A DNA stretch of 64,000 nucleotides, taken from contig NC_133777.1 in assembly GCF_003597395.2 (NCBI RefSeq), positions 13,491,917-13,555,916 of the forward strand, read 5' to 3'. The position numbers and the translations under genes were made by a program. Origin of the DNA: Chelonoidis abingdonii (taxonomy: Eukaryota; Chordata; Testudines; Testudinidae). Shown here in pieces: positions 1-12,419 of the stretch (its first letter is position 1; each line of letters opens with the position of its first letter). The notes under the pieces were generated by a model, which was not told the origin of the DNA, made no database searches, and saw only the letters and a program-made list of their open reading frames with translations.

Positions 1-124
1 TGAGTTCTTGAGGAAGGTCCTTAGTGTCCTGTTGACTTTGTATAGCGCCAGACATTCACAGATCCACGTGTGCGGCATTGAGTCATAGGCTTTCCTATAG
101 TCAATCCAGGCTGTGCTCAGATTG
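1..124 (-). mobile_element. LINE reverse-transcriptase fragment at window edge
   Basis: On the minus strand an uninterrupted frame runs off the window start and includes TNLSTAWIDYRKAYDSMPHT and, further on, LALYKVNRTLRTFLKN. The AWIDYRKAYDS(V/M)PH motif is typical of reverse transcriptases of site-specific or R2/R4-like LINE clades and differs from CR1. It is a fragment of a longer element continuing below position 1. The clade is inferred from the motif only. Confidence 0.6.
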
Positions 125-1259
125 GTCTATATATTAAATAGCAACATCCTTTACATTAAGCAAACTAGAGTTAATTTTTAAAAAAACAAAACCTAGAGAT
201 ATCTGCTACTTTAAAAAGCAAGATCTTTAGTGCCACTGTATCAAAACCTTTCCCTCCATGCCACACCCTCCCCCTGCATCACTGCAGCAGTGATAGGACT
301 CATTAATTTAATATTCATCATGCTTTTTGCCTGCCTGGAGGATGGACCAGAAGAGGCTTATCATACCAGAGCATGCAACAGTGCTCCATGCTCCTCATTG
401 CCTCTCATCACTTCTGAGTGATGTCTGGCCTCATCTTCACAGCCCTGAATATGAGAGGTTGGAATGATCTCAAAGACTATTCTTTCCTCCATGGCCAGAC
501 TTTATACTATAGATAGGGGCAAGGAGACTGACTGTCCCATGGGAGGGACTCTTTGGGAACAGATACATGTTGCTCTTGACTGACATCCCTGAGGGGTGAT
601 GTTCGCTATCACCAGAGACTACTGTCTGCCCAGGTCTCATTAAGCCATTAAAAAGCCAATACTTGCCACTGATATCTCCAATTATAGGGGGAAACTGTGG
701 TTAGCTAACATACTGTCATGTCTGTGAGCTAATGCTGATTTTATAAGTGTAGAATATGGCATAAGAACCTTCTTGCCTCCCCCCGACCCCAATAACAGAA
801 CTAAAATATGAGTTGGCATTTTTTCCTGGAAGTGTGCCACAAAAGAGACGCCACCGAGTTGAGTAGCTAACATAAGATCAGAGACCTTGCTGGAGGTTGA
901 TGATAGAAGCTATGCTGAGCTGGCTTATCTTTGGAAAGAATGCATGTGGTCCTTTCCTCAAGTATTTGGTGCTCTAGGGATGGGCCCACTAGAAGTACTG
1001 AGAAGGATGAGAAGAACTGAATGAGGAGTTCCTGATTTGGGGTGTGTTGGTCAGAAGCACAGGGCGCTGAACCTGAATGGGCACAGCTGTGTGACGCGCT
1101 CTCCAATACCAACTGGAAAAGTATATTTGCAGCCCCCCAGAAGACAAGCCCAAAAGCGAGAGGTTTAAAAAGTTAAAATCTATGTTGTGTGTTGCCATAT
1201 GGTTTGGGGCAGAGAGGACTGTGCTTGACACAGCTGCTCAGTGGAGCTGGAACACCTTT
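125..1259. other. Intergenic, no gene seen
   Basis: AT-rich sequence downstream of FAM20C. Open frames are short, overlap on both strands and have no recognisable domain. No recognisable transposon ends were seen. Confidence 0.5.
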
Positions 1260-1650
1260 AATAGTGGGGATGCTGAAAGCCTTTTACCTCATGGCCCCCC
1301 TTACCCTGTCCAAGCCCCCCCTGTCCCTCAAAGTTGGGGTTGGGAGCAGGGCCATGTCTCTGGGAGGGGGGGACCCAGACAGGGGCAAAGGGGCCAAGGC
1401 TGAGGGTGGGCTTGGGGTCAGGAATGGAGCCCTGGGCACACGGCCAGTGGCCAGGACCCTGGTAGTGGAGCCCCGGGAGTGGGGGGCTGGAAGCAGGGCT
1501 TCAGGAGCAGAACCCCAGGAGTAGGGTGTGGGGGCAGCCCCCAGGTGCAGGGCTGGGAGCGGAGGGTCAGGCATGGAGCCTCAGGCATGCAACCATGGAG
1601 CAGGGCGCAAACCCAGCAGCCAGAGCCCCACATAAAACCTGGGAGTGCTG
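1260..1650. repeat. GC-rich degenerate interspersed repeat
   Basis: A sharply GC-rich island in AT-rich DNA, built of variants of GGAGC(A/C)GGGCT, GGAGTGGGG and CCCCAGG on the plus strand. It resembles the G-rich internal part of a common turtle repeat that is often followed by a tRNA-derived SINE. Frames crossing it on both strands are low-complexity Gly/Pro/Arg-rich translations and should not be taken as genes. I see no clear termini. Confidence 0.45.
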
Positions 1651-2889
1651 CAGCATCCCTAGTTCCTGCATCTATGTTACTGGGCCTGACACTGGTAGGT
1701 CATGCTTCTACCTGCACAATTCAGTCAAGAGGGACAGAAAGTCCCTACATGCACCTTTTCTAAGCCTAGGATGAAAGTAATGAGCCCTATTGCTGTGGTG
1801 GTGAGGGTGGTCACAGAACTAGGTGTGAGGAGCTGCGAGCACTGGAGCTTGGGCCTATGCACTAATATTTCAGGCCAAAAACAAACAAACATAGATGCAA
1901 CACGGCGGGGGGGCGGGGGGGAGAGTGGGACTCTGTGCCAACATGTTGCCAGGGCTGTTACACTCAACCTATCAGAATGCAGGATCTCCTAATGGCATTT
2001 TATCATTTTAATTACATTTGAAAATAACATCTTTGGGGAATGTTCTGTGCTAGCTAGGAAAAACCAAGATGATGACTTAGATCTCTCAAGAGCAAACTAA
2101 GCTCTTTTCCTTACATGCCAGGATAGTGTTTGTGTCCCAGATATTAGTGCCGATGTTGATCTATGTCAAGCATGCTTATTTCTGCCATGCTGATCTCAGC
2201 TTGATGTAACAAATCATGACATGGCAAAATGTGTTTGGAACCGCCCCAAGCAGCATCTCATCTTGCTGTAGCAATGATAGAGGGGATCTTCCCTGAAAGC
2301 CTCCTATTGTGTTTCATAAAGCTGCCATCCTTAAGTGTTTTTGTTCTCTCTATTGCAGAATTTATAATCCTTAAGAAATTGGGAGTTTCATTTTCTCCTG
2401 GCCTTGAAAATGTGTTCTAATTTATGGGATAAGATGTGTGGTAATTGAGTTCACAACTGAATGCCAAGTCTTTTCTTATCCCCTGGGGTTTTCCTGGGAA
2501 CTAGATATATATCCCAATATGTTTCAAGTAAAAATAATGAATGAATGAATAAATAAATTCATGAATAACAGCATGCTTCATTTTGTCTATTTCATGGAGA
2601 GAGCGAGGAAGCTAATTTTTAAGTATCAGGAATGTGCTCATTATGCAAAAACAGCAAAGCAGATGCAAATATTCATAATAAATATATTAGAAATCTTGTT
2701 TTAGCTCCTAGAGGACAAATGCAACAGCAAAATTGGGTATGATTATAATTTTTCTTCGGCCCCCAATGGTATCTTCTTATTTGAATATATATCTGCTTGA
2801 TCTGGCTGTATCTAGAAGTATGGAGTCTATTGTGCTTGGAAAAGCAAACTAATTAAAGCTACATTCTTTGACACTTCAAATCTGGAGGC
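1651..2889. other. Intergenic, nothing distinct
   Basis: No gene or clear transposon was recognised. A G-rich run (cggggggg-type) lies near 1904-1922 and a short (AATG/AATA) simple repeat near 2537-2562. Confidence 0.45.
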
Positions 2890-2955
2890 TGATGCAAAAC
2901 TCACTGAAGTCAATGGAAAGGCTCCATTGACTTCAAAAGGCTTTGGATCAAACCC
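2890..2955. repeat. Short fold-back repeat (TGAAGTCAATGGA family)
   Basis: Perfect 13-bp arms, TGAAGTCAATGGA at 2905-2917 and its complement at 2923-2935, enclose a 5-base loop. The motif is followed by ctttggatcaaaccc. Relatives occur at 19540-19615, 19998-20132, 50008-50080, 50126-50200 and 55990-56060, so it is a family of small dispersed fold-back elements. Confidence 0.65.
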
Positions 2956-3939
2956 TAAATTTATTGCTGGTCTCATGATCATCAGCTGCTGAGTGTGTCA
3001 TTTTGTCAATTACATTTTACACTTTTGTAGCACTTTCCATCTGAGGACCTCAAAGTATATGACAAGGGGCCTGGGACATAATATAAATAGGGCTATTCAT
3101 CATTACCGCCATTTATTCAAGACTAAAATGATACATTGACAATTAAATGTCTTCATAATGATTGAATAGTGCCTAAAGCACCAGATAGGGTCCTTTCATA
3201 CATTGAAATAGATCAGATAAGTAGTCTACTGTGGAGAAAGATGTCAATCTTTAATTTCAGCATGACTAATGGTGAAAATAAAGGTTGGTCATGATGGAGT
3301 CATTCCATGCCTTGCTATGGTAATTGGTGCAGTGTTTGTGGATGAAAAAACAAATCAGTCATTTACACTCTTCTGAAAAATGCTGAAGGACCTCAAAGCT
3401 GTGCAAATCACGTCAGTATAAACAAAGATCCTGGCTATGTTCATGACTGCCTCTTTAACTGGCAGTTTTAATTCATCCCCCAGCTCTCGCCTCAACTCCA
3501 ATATTGAAAATATAAAGAGCTAGAGTACAGGTGGGGACATAGGATTGAAACTGCAAAGGTGGATAGGAGGGAATGTCAGAAAGATCAGGAAAATGCCTGG
3601 AATGCAATCCAGGTCTCAACTTCCTGCTCAAGATGTGGCGGATCCATAGCGGGTCTTGCAGTAGGTGCTCAGCAGTACAGATGGACCTCCCAAAAACGAT
3701 CATTCCACAATCCATTTTTATCTCTTTTCTCTTATTTTTTATTAAATGGTGTTTGATTTTGCTAAATCCCATCCAACCACTAAGCCACTCCAAACTGGCG
3801 TGAACCTCTCTGAAAGTAGAACTCAAAATGAAAATGAAGAATGAAAATCAAACTTCAAAATTGTCAATGAAAAAGTGAAAAACAAAGTTTCGTCAGAAAA
3901 TGTCAAGACTATTTACAAAAATGTCCAGTTTCATAAAAT

Positions 3940-4127
3940 GAGCGTTGGCCAGCAAAACCCAGGATTGTGAGTTCAATCCTTGAGGGGACCATTTAGAGAA
4001 CTGGGGAAAGAAAAAAACAAACCCCACCCCCACCCCCACAACGATCAGAGACAGTACTTGGTCCTGCTAGTGAAGGCAGGGGACTGGACTCAATGACCTT
4101 TCAAGGTCCCTTCCAGTTCTATGAGAT
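3940..4127 (+). repeat. tRNA-derived SINE with CR1-like tail
   Basis: The head contains a tRNA-like segment with a B-box-like motif (gagttcaatccttg). The tail (ggactggactcaatgacct... ttccagttctatga) is the CR1-type 3' end used for retrotransposition. This combination is known for turtle polIII SINEs mobilised by CR1. An A/C-rich insert (4010-4040) separates head and tail. Confidence 0.6.
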
Positions 4128-6246
4128 AGGTATATCTCCATATTAATTTATTTAAATGGCCACATTACAATTTTTTTCTTCAAATGTCAAATTTCAACCA
4201 GTTCTACTCAGCTAGTTATTCTATTCTATTCTGTTCTATTCAGGTTCTTATACTGCCTTGTCATTGTAGTATCCAAACACCTTCCAGTAATGCATGAAGC
4301 GATGTGGCTAACATCTGTCTTGTGTGGCTCTCTCTGACTTTTATCCTCTCCCTAAGGGGAAAATTATGTGTGCAGTGAAGTGTTTTATTTTGTTAGGATT
4401 TTGTTTGGGGGATTTTTTTAAGTGTACGTATTGTACTAGAGAAGGAAGGGTTACAAAAGTGCCCCTTGCACTGGGAGCAGAAGGTAATGATATTTGCTGT
4501 GGTCTTTAGTTCCTGTGCAAGTTCATTCTACAGACTCAAACTGGACCTCGAAAAGGCTTTGCCTCCTGTGCTGTGCTTGTGTTAGAAAGTTTCATTTTGC
4601 CAGAAAAGCTGAGTTGTCGACTCCGGTCTTCAGTGGCACTATGACAATGTGCACCAGCTGAAGATCTGCGAGTCAGAATCAGCTAAAAACATCTTTGCAT
4701 TGTAGTTTCCCGCTTGGCCAACATTTTTCAGATGTGCACATACATGTAATCTGAAGCCAGAGTTTCTTCTAGACTCTTTTTGCAGTAACAGTAACAAAAC
4801 GCTCTCTGTCAGACACACAAATGCATAATCACATATGCAGCCATGGTATCAGTAAAATTGTCCAGTAATTCCTTATTCCTGGATTTTTTTTTAGGAATAT
4901 AAATGTGAAAAGATAACAAAATATACTTATTCGAACTAAAAGCCAGCAAAACAAGCTTTGGCATGACACAGTGTGCACAAGAAAGGCCTGCCTAACTGAA
5001 AGCTACAAGAGGTAGTTAGATCCTGGTGATGTACCTGGTAAAAGAACCTGAAGAGGAGCATTAACTAATTATATGAGTGCAAGAGCCTGCTTAAGCTAGT
5101 TGCACTGCTTAGCAGAGCAGTCTATATACAAAAAACAAAAAAGAAGAAAAAATGTCAATTGTGCCTTTACTACAGTGGCATTTTTCTCTCTATACGCAAG
5201 ACTTTTGCAATCTCATTCATCCTCTCAGACATGTCAAAGGAAAGGTCCCTCAGTCCCTCTGCTTTCCAATGTTTAATGAGCTACTTTTTTGTATAGTGCA
5301 ATGGTCTTAAAGGCACTATAATGAATAAAAGCCAGAGTGAAGTCATCTGCTTACAGACCCAGAGAAGACATAGCTTAGATAAGAGTATAATGTGACACTT
5401 GAGTCTTACTAAGGTCTACAAATTCAGAGTCGTCTCAGAAGCCCCTGAGACATGTGAAAGGAATGCAAACATCTGCAGCATTTCATTGGATCTAGCAGTC
5501 TGTGAAGAGAAGCATCCACTGTGTCCAATAATATGTTTTAAGGTTTGGGTCAAATCTTTTGTGCAATTACCATTTTATATGCTGGACCAAATTCTACCCT
5601 GGCATACATTTGTGCAAATCTGTTCTCCTCAGGTGAATTCATGAGGGTGGAGCTTGTCACAATGGGAGGAGCATGCTCACAAGTATCGGAACAAGAATTT
5701 GGTTCCTTACCAAAGGCAGGAGGAGAGGATAGTGCAGTTTAAATCATTGTTCTGGTGGAGATTACAGGAGGTCATTTCTCATTTGCATTTTCCTGATTTA
5801 CCAGGAGTTTGATGGAAAAAAAAGAAACACTAAGAATGGAGAATGTGACATTAATTTAAACAAAAGCAAGATGACCTAAGTTTTCAGTTTTATAGCCTGT
5901 GTGAGAGACATTCTCCAACTGAGCTAAACAGAGCTTTATCCATAAGTAGAACAGAATATTGCCAGAAGGGAGCATGAAGAAGAGAGAGAGGAAATGAAAA
6001 GGGCTGTAATCTAAAATTAGCACATAAAACTAACTGGAAAATGCTATTGTGTGGGGACTGGGATATCAGATTAAGGAAGACATGACAGGAAACCAAAAAA
6101 AGGCAGGGAAGATATTTATCAGTGAATAGCAAAAGGGGTACCTCAATTTGTTAAGGAAGTGCAAACTGTCTTTTGATGTGGGTCTCCTATATGATGTATA
6201 TAATGTGCCAGATAATGATTTGGCTTTGCTAGAAATCCATGTGCTT
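4128..6246. other. Intergenic, no gene seen
   Basis: AT-rich DNA with a short degenerate (TATTC)n tract at about 4218-4245. No coding signature or recognisable full transposon was found. Confidence 0.45.
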
Positions 6247-6254
6247 ACCGCAAC

Positions 6255-6492
6255 CAGGGCTGGCTCCAGGCACCAGCTTATCAAGCAGGTGCTTGGGGCG
6301 GCCACTCCGGAGTGGGGTAGCACTTTCAGGTATTGGGCAGCAATTCGGCGGATGGTCCCTCACTCCCGCTGGCAGCAAAGGACCTCCCGCTGAATTGCCA
6401 CAGATCGCAATCGCGATCACTGCTTTTTTTTCTTTTTCTTTTTTTTTTTTTTTTGGCTGCTTGGGGCAGCAAAACCCCTGGAGCTGGCCCTG
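6255..6492. mobile_element. hAT-type MITE, 238 bp, with 8-bp target duplication
   Basis: Terminal inverted repeats CAGGGCTGGCTCCAGG and CCTGGAGCTGGCCCTG (complementary) bound the element. It is flanked by accgcaac (6247-6254) and accccaac (6493-6500), a 7-of-8 match, the length made by hAT transposases. The interior has a long T-rich run on the plus strand (6422-6455). No transposase is encoded, so it is non-autonomous. The overlapping 60-90 codon frames are artefacts of this element. Confidence 0.8.
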
Positions 6493-6579
6493 ACCCCAAC
6501 CCAAACAATACTGAAAAGTGATTGACCATTACCAAAGCTTTTGCTGGTATCTTGAATGGAACCAGACTGACTGGGAATA

Positions 6580-7285
6580 AGCATCGCTGAAGAATGGGCT
6601 GAAGCCAGGACTCCTAACGTTTTTGGGGTCATGGTGGATAATCAGCTGAACATGAGCTTCCAGAGTGAGTTTGCAGCCAAAAATGTTAATGTGGTCCTGG
6701 GATGCATGAACAGGAGAATCTTGAGTAGGAGTGGAGAGGTTATTTTACTGGTGTGATTGCCACTGGAATACTGCGTCTCCAGTTCTGGTGCTCACAACTC
6801 AGGAAGGATATTGATAAATTGGAGAGGATTCAGAGAAGAGTTGCGAGAATAATTAAATGATTAGAAAACATGCTTTATAATGATAGGCTCAAGGAGCTCC
6901 ATCTGTTTAGCTTAATAAAGAGATGGTTAAGGGGTGATTACAGTCTGTAAGTACCTACATGGGAAACAAATATTTAATAACAGGCTCTTCAATATAGCAG
7001 AGAAAGATATATAACATGATCCAATGGCTGGAAGTTGAAGCTAGACAAATTCAGATTAGAATTAAGACGTACATTTTTAATAGTGAGAGCAATTAATTAT
7101 TGAAACAATTTCCCACTTGTTGTGTTGGCTTCTCCATCGCTGACAATTTTTAAATCAAGATTGGATGTTTTATCTAAAAAAACTACTCTAGGAATTATTT
7201 TGGGGAAGTTCTCTGGCTTGTGCTATACTGCGGTCAGACTAGGTGATCATAGGGTTCCCTTCTGGCCTTGGAATCTATCCGTCTA
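6580..7285 (+). mobile_element. Old CR1 LINE, 3' part
   Basis: The segment reads as the decayed end of CR1 ORF2 plus 3' UTR: a region like GVMVDNQLNMSFQS near 6620, ggagaggattcagagaagagttgcgag near 6819, and the terminal gggttcccttctggccttggaatct near 7250. Stops and frameshifts are frequent. It belongs to an older CR1 subfamily than the copies at 17040 and 41945, which end in tatgttctta. Confidence 0.75.
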
Positions 7286-7329
7286 TGAGTTCTAATACCA
7301 GTGCTCACCCCTACTCCCTCTCTGGCCTT

Positions 7330-7470
7330 GTCACTTGAAACTTCTCTGCCTCAGTTTGCTTACCAATGCAATGGGCATTATACTTGCAATACCTGCCTAC
7401 CAGGGAAATGGGGAGAAATAATTAGTTAGTGCTTGGACAGCACTCTGCTACTGAGATGCACGATGTAAAT
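7330..7470 (+). repeat. MIR-like CORE-SINE fragment
   Basis: The sequence tgcctcagtttgcttaccaatgcaatgggcattatac... followed by a gtgcttggacagcactctg region matches the shared core of MIR-type SINEs (cctcagttt...ctgtaaaatgggg). It is ancient and diverged. Similar pieces lie at 10795-10975, 15225-15420, 28000-28080, 45510-45866, 47215-47420 and 61500-61645. Confidence 0.55.
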
Positions 7471-10046
7471 GTTAAGAATTGTCACACTGAACACTGAAAA
7501 TTAAAGTTAATTAAAGCCAAGGTTAGCAGGACCCACAAGATCTGACAGAGCCCAAAGAACAAAAGGGAATATCTAATGCCAAAAAGACAGGAGCCCCGTG
7601 CCTGGATTCAGACTCTTTAAAATGCTTGGTGGGGGGGACTATCTTGGATGATATCTGAAAGGAAAACAAACAGCTTCCCAACCCAAATACATTCAATCTT
7701 CTATTTATCTGCCAGCTTTTGAGGTAGTAAGTCATCCTTTGAAATGTGCTGCTCTCCATCAAAGGCTTCTTTCCTTGGAGTTTTCTGTGAGGGCGGAAGA
7801 ATTTCAGGAGAACAATTAATAAATATAAATATCCTCAAGCTTGAAAATAGGCCAAGAGCATTGGACCCTTCGAGGGAATGAAGCTGTCTTTCATAGCTAA
7901 GCTCTAGGCAATGCCAAAGGGTGGGTGGGGAATGAGTAGAGCAGAAAAAGAGCAAGTTCTGGTGTGGAGATTAAACTGGAACCAGATTTTTTTATACTCA
8001 GTGCATTCAGTTGTCCTCATTTGTGCAGAGATGTGTTCAGGTCTATCTCCCCAACAGAGAAAAGAGGGTTGATTGTGGCTGGGACTGTAAGCCAGTGGAG
8101 GAAAACAAGGGGGAAAGAGAACTCACTCTTTGCTCTTCTACATGGCACCTTAGGTCTAGGCACCAATGAGAGTAAAGGGGCGTGCAATCTGCCTCCCTCC
8201 GAAATATTAGCCACCACCTTTTCACTGGACCCAGCTGAAGTGGAATGCAAACCCCACAGCTGGGATAGCCTTGCATGAGCATATGAAGGTTTACCCCATG
8301 TGCATAACTCCTGTAAACACAACGAACACAAATAATAAAACACCCCTAGGCCTCCCACAGGACAGAAGTATAACAATACAAATTCCCGATGTACTGATGA
8401 GAGCCCATGATATAGAACTAATTATATATTTAAACCTTGAGAGAAAAAAGGAAAGGAACTTCAGGGACTCAAATCTCTCTCGATTAGTAGTTCTCTCCAG
8501 CGGTTTGTCTGATTAATGGCTGCACCTCACACTGTGACTGTATAATAGGTGCTCTAATAGTACTTTGCCACTAATTATGTGGGGGCTGAAACAATGGGGC
8601 TCTTTCTTGAAGAGTAAACATCACACACACACACAGTTCACATTGATAAGCTGGGCTAAAATTAGGGCTGGGTGAGTGGTTTGAAGGATGATAGGAACAT
8701 ATCTGATCCAGGGTGGTCTGCACCATCAGACAGACTTCACGTGTCAGCAGACGAGGTGATAACTAAAACAAATAGTTAATCTAATTTGACGAGTCCACAG
8801 CCTGAGGTGGCATAGCTTCAGGCTATCAATGTGCCACTCTTACAGGCACATTTCTGTATGTAAAAACACATGATTCTGGATCTATTTGCAAGTAATAGGC
8901 AAAAAAAAATCAAAGACCCTGGTTCTAACTTGCCCAGTTTCCTCCTATATTGATTTTACATTTTAAAATGAATTTGTTTAGACTATGTTTGTGTCTGCCT
9001 AGCAAACAAGTGCACCAGCAGGAGTGTTTGTGGACGCTAAATTTTAAGGCAACATTAGAAAAAAATTCATGGGAAGTAAATTTTTAATCTACAAATGTGT
9101 TAGCCCTGGAAATCTGATGCTAAGAATTACGCTTATTCAGGCCTCAATTCAGCAAAGTACTTAAGCATGTGTCTAGCTTTGAAGAAATGACTTACTTGAA
9201 TTGAGGGCCTCAACACACCTGAAGGGCTCCAATCACAACAGCGAGAATGCTCATGGTGTTTATTTGACACTCCTCCATCTCTTGTATAAAACAAGTCTCA
9301 CCTGAGCTCAACCCTTGCCTGAGCTCAACCTTTGCCTGTCTACGGAGTTCTCTCTCATTTCCAGCCATTGTTTATTTCCCACATTAGAAACATTTTTTGC
9401 CGTTGCAAGCTCCTTAAGGTAGGCATCTTAGCTACCCCGTGCTCTGACTAGTGCTGACCAGGTTGGCAGCATGCAACAAATTCATTCTTGATTCACACTA
9501 GAACCACTTATTTGTGAATTTCCTTTGGCGGTTAAATAACAAACAATCAACACAAAAGTCTCTCTCACATCTTGATTACTCAAGAAAACAGCATCACTAT
9601 TCCAGGTTGACAGGTAAATTTGCAAGTAGGCATTTTAAAAGCCACATGATGTATCTGATCAAATATTTACTGTGAATACCATATGCATTTTGCTGAACAT
9701 GTTATGTCCCTGATAGACTGTAGAAGCTTCCTTGGGTGTATTCTTCACATATCTACAGATTCTCATGTATGGTATTTTGAGTAAAACTGCATTCAGGTAC
9801 TTTTTTCTACAGTGAATATTTGGCCTGATAGATGTGCAGGACTCCTAAAGAGATGTTCTGCTCTATCATGTTAATCCTCCTTAGTTCATGGATTATTGAC
9901 CTAATCAACAATGACAGCCCCTTCGGAGCCATTGCATCTCATTGCATTAATCTGGCTGTCACACATGCTTGAGAAGGTGAACAGCATCCATACTCTGAGC
10001 AGTATAACTTCATCAACCTTAACAGCAGGTACACAAGACCACTCAT
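7471..10046. other. Intergenic, mostly unrecognised
   Basis: Frames of up to 119 codons at about 8017-8376 overlap in several phases on both strands and have no domain I recognise. A (CA)n tract lies at 8622-8635, a small fold-back repeat related to 45601 at about 9139-9215, and a 17-bp tandem pair (cctgagctcaacc...) at 9301-9334. Confidence 0.45.
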
Positions 10047-10176
10047 GGTGAAACCCACTCTGTACAAAGGGACAGCACAAGGCCTATGTGCCAGTTAAGT
10101 CCCCAAAATAGACTTTAAACAGGATTTAAGTGGTTCATAGACCTTGGGGTGGCTCTTTGCATGTGGACTTCACCAC
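10047..10176. repeat. Short inverted-terminal repeat, GAAATTCACCC family
   Basis: Ends are ggtgaaacccactctgta and tgcatgtggacttcacc, with the conserved interior agcacaaggcctatgtgccagttaag. The best-preserved relative is at 33277-33422; others are at 28420-28552, 47425-47520 and 56905-57040. Probably a non-autonomous DNA element. Confidence 0.55.
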
Positions 10177-10794
10177 AACATAGCATATCCTTTTGTCTGA
10201 ATGGGAAAAAAATCAGTACATATTTTCAGTGTTGAAAGATAGGGACAGACCCTGAACCCAGACTTCTGTCCACTTTGCATCACCAGTAAAGAGGCAGAGA
10301 GCTGTCCTAGCATGGCACTGAGTCCTCCTTAGGCTGCTCTGAGCTACTGGGGGGAACTGTTTTGGGCCAGAGCATCAGGGTAGCAGAAAGGTGGCTTCGA
10401 GTCACACCCCTCCCCCACGTGCATGCACAAAAACTAAATAAATCAAAAAGTCGAAACAAGACAAGTCAATATTTGATGGTTTCCCCTCACAGATACCTAG
10501 AAGCAGTGAAATGAAAATTAACACACAGTCTAAAATTCTAGTTCCTAGCCTGAGCTCCTGCACACAGATGTGAGCTTCTTATAAGACATGGACTAAGGAA
10601 CTCAGCCAAAGCCCATTCAAGCTAATTAATAAGAGTCTTTCCATTGATTTCAAGGTGCTTTAGCTCAAGTTATGAGTGCCCTCAATTCCCACTGAAACAA
10701 AGCTGAGAGTGCTTAGCAACTTGCTGGATCCTAGCTGAGGTACTTGCATGCCCTCCGTTACCAGAGCATTTGATCTGAGTATCACACAATCTGT

Positions 10795-10975
10795 AGTGTA
10801 TTTATCCTCACAATACCCTTAGGAGGTGGGGCAGTGCTGTTACAGCCATTTGACTGATAAGGAACTAAGACACAGAGAGACTAAATGATTGTCTGAAAAG
10901 AAGGAAGCCTGTAGGGTAGCAGGGAATTGATGCCAAGTCTCCAGCTAGCCACCTGCCCATGGGCTACCCTTTCTT
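10795..10975 (-). repeat. MIR-like CORE-SINE
   Basis: The plus strand reads tcctcacaataccc...ggaactaagacacagagagactaaatg...atgccaagtctcc, the reverse complement of a MIR core and 3' region. Diverged but collinear over about 180 bp. Confidence 0.6.
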
Positions 10976-12419
10976 TCAACTAGGCTTTGATGTACATATC
11001 ATAAAAAGGAGCACTATTCTGAAGGTTAAAGCAGAAGGGAAGCACTTCTGGTTTTTGGAAATGTAATAGGTTCTGGAAATGTTTTAAACACAGGAAGGCA
11101 TTTATTGGGTTAATTACAGAACTGCAGCATTATCACACTATGGTTATACCATATAGTCAAAGTGTAGGGAAGGAAACAGAGTAAAGAGTCAGGAGTCCAT
11201 TGAAATATAGGAATAATGAGTGAATGTTAGTCTAAGATCCTATAGGAAGGTTGTTAACAACTTACAGACCAGCAGCAGTTTCACATAAAATAAACATCCT
11301 TCTACAGATTCCCTCTATTGTGACTAAGAAACCTTTTAATGGAAGCCTATAACTGGAATCTACCAGCTCTCAGAACAAGAGTAGGCTCCTGAGCTACTCC
11401 ACACTTTCAGGAAGAAGAGATCTTCTCAGCTATGCTACTCCCCACAGGCTAAACTAAACTCCTGAGGTGTACTGAACTCACAAGCCAGAATGAGCTTTCT
11501 CAGGACTAGGTGCAGACTTCTGACACAACTGAGCTCCTATGCTAGAGAAACCTATTTGAGCTGAGGCAGAGCTCTAACCAGCCAGAATTCTGTAACTGAA
11601 ATCAGCTCCTTCCCTGTGCAGCAGCCTTTATAGTCTGTTAGCCCCAGGTTCTAGCCAATTGGGTTCCTCCACCTGACTCAAAATGGAGTCTCACAGCTAA
11701 CAACAAACATTACAGCTTCTCGGAAAATCCTACCAAGGCATTGTTTACCTCTCAGTTATTTCAGAATAAAGGCAATTAAGAGAAGGAAAGGAATAAAATA
11801 ACAGTAGTAATAAACCCTGTAAAGTGTACCTTGTGTTTACTCTCTTTAGCAGTCATTAAAGGATTTGAATATACATAGGTCCAAGGGGAGGGGATATAGA
11901 GCCTTCTGCACCTCGCCCCTTGTGGGACTATTGGCATTTTGTGCTTGGGAAGAACAAGGACTGCTTCCTCTATGCACTCCTAGGCTGGCTGCAAAGGGCA
12001 GGCAGGGAAGAGGTGGGGATATGGCTCTGGTAAAACTTCTGTACCAGCCTACAGAGCTAGCCCAGCACATAAGAGAAAGCAGCTGCACTTTGTCAAAGGG
12101 GACTGGGGAAATCAAGGAAGCACAGTGGTTCTAGGAGTCATGTTACCTCCCTGAGCTCCTCCCGGGCCAGTGACCAGCTGCATGTCCCTGTACTCAGGGC
12201 TATAGCTAAATACCACAATTGCCCGCTCTACACAGTAAGAAAGCTGCTGCAGAATTTCAATGCATATTACCCATCAGTTGTCTGCTCTGGCACAACCATC
12301 TCTATCTAGAACTGCAAAATGTGATCACAAATTAAACATCTACTTCCCAAATATGTAGTTAGGGTATATTTTTCCTTTGAAATATATTTGCAATTTAAAT
12401 GAATCCATTTAGACACTCC
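10976..12419. other. Intergenic sequence downstream of FAM20C
   Basis: No gene was recognised. The segment 11330-11760 is rich in repeated gagct/ctcctgag words and has a different texture from its surroundings. It could be an old LTR or other repeat, but I see no TG...CA ends or target duplication. Frames at 11846-12134 overlap on opposite strands and are probably chance. Confidence 0.4.

Noticed and set aside
1182..1763. Overlapping open frames of 71-111 codons on both strands
   Set aside because: They lie in a GC-rich degenerate repeat where stop codons are rare; composition is low-complexity.
6229..6632. Several open frames with poly-Lys or poly-Phe tails
   Set aside because: All overlap the hAT-type MITE at 6255-6492 and its T run.
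8017..8376. 119-codon minus-strand frame with Cys/Leu-rich start
   Set aside because: Competing frames of similar length exist on both strands, and there are no splice sites or domains I recognise.
11330..11760. Possible endogenous LTR
   Set aside because: No TG...CA ends, primer-binding site, paired LTR or target duplication could be found.
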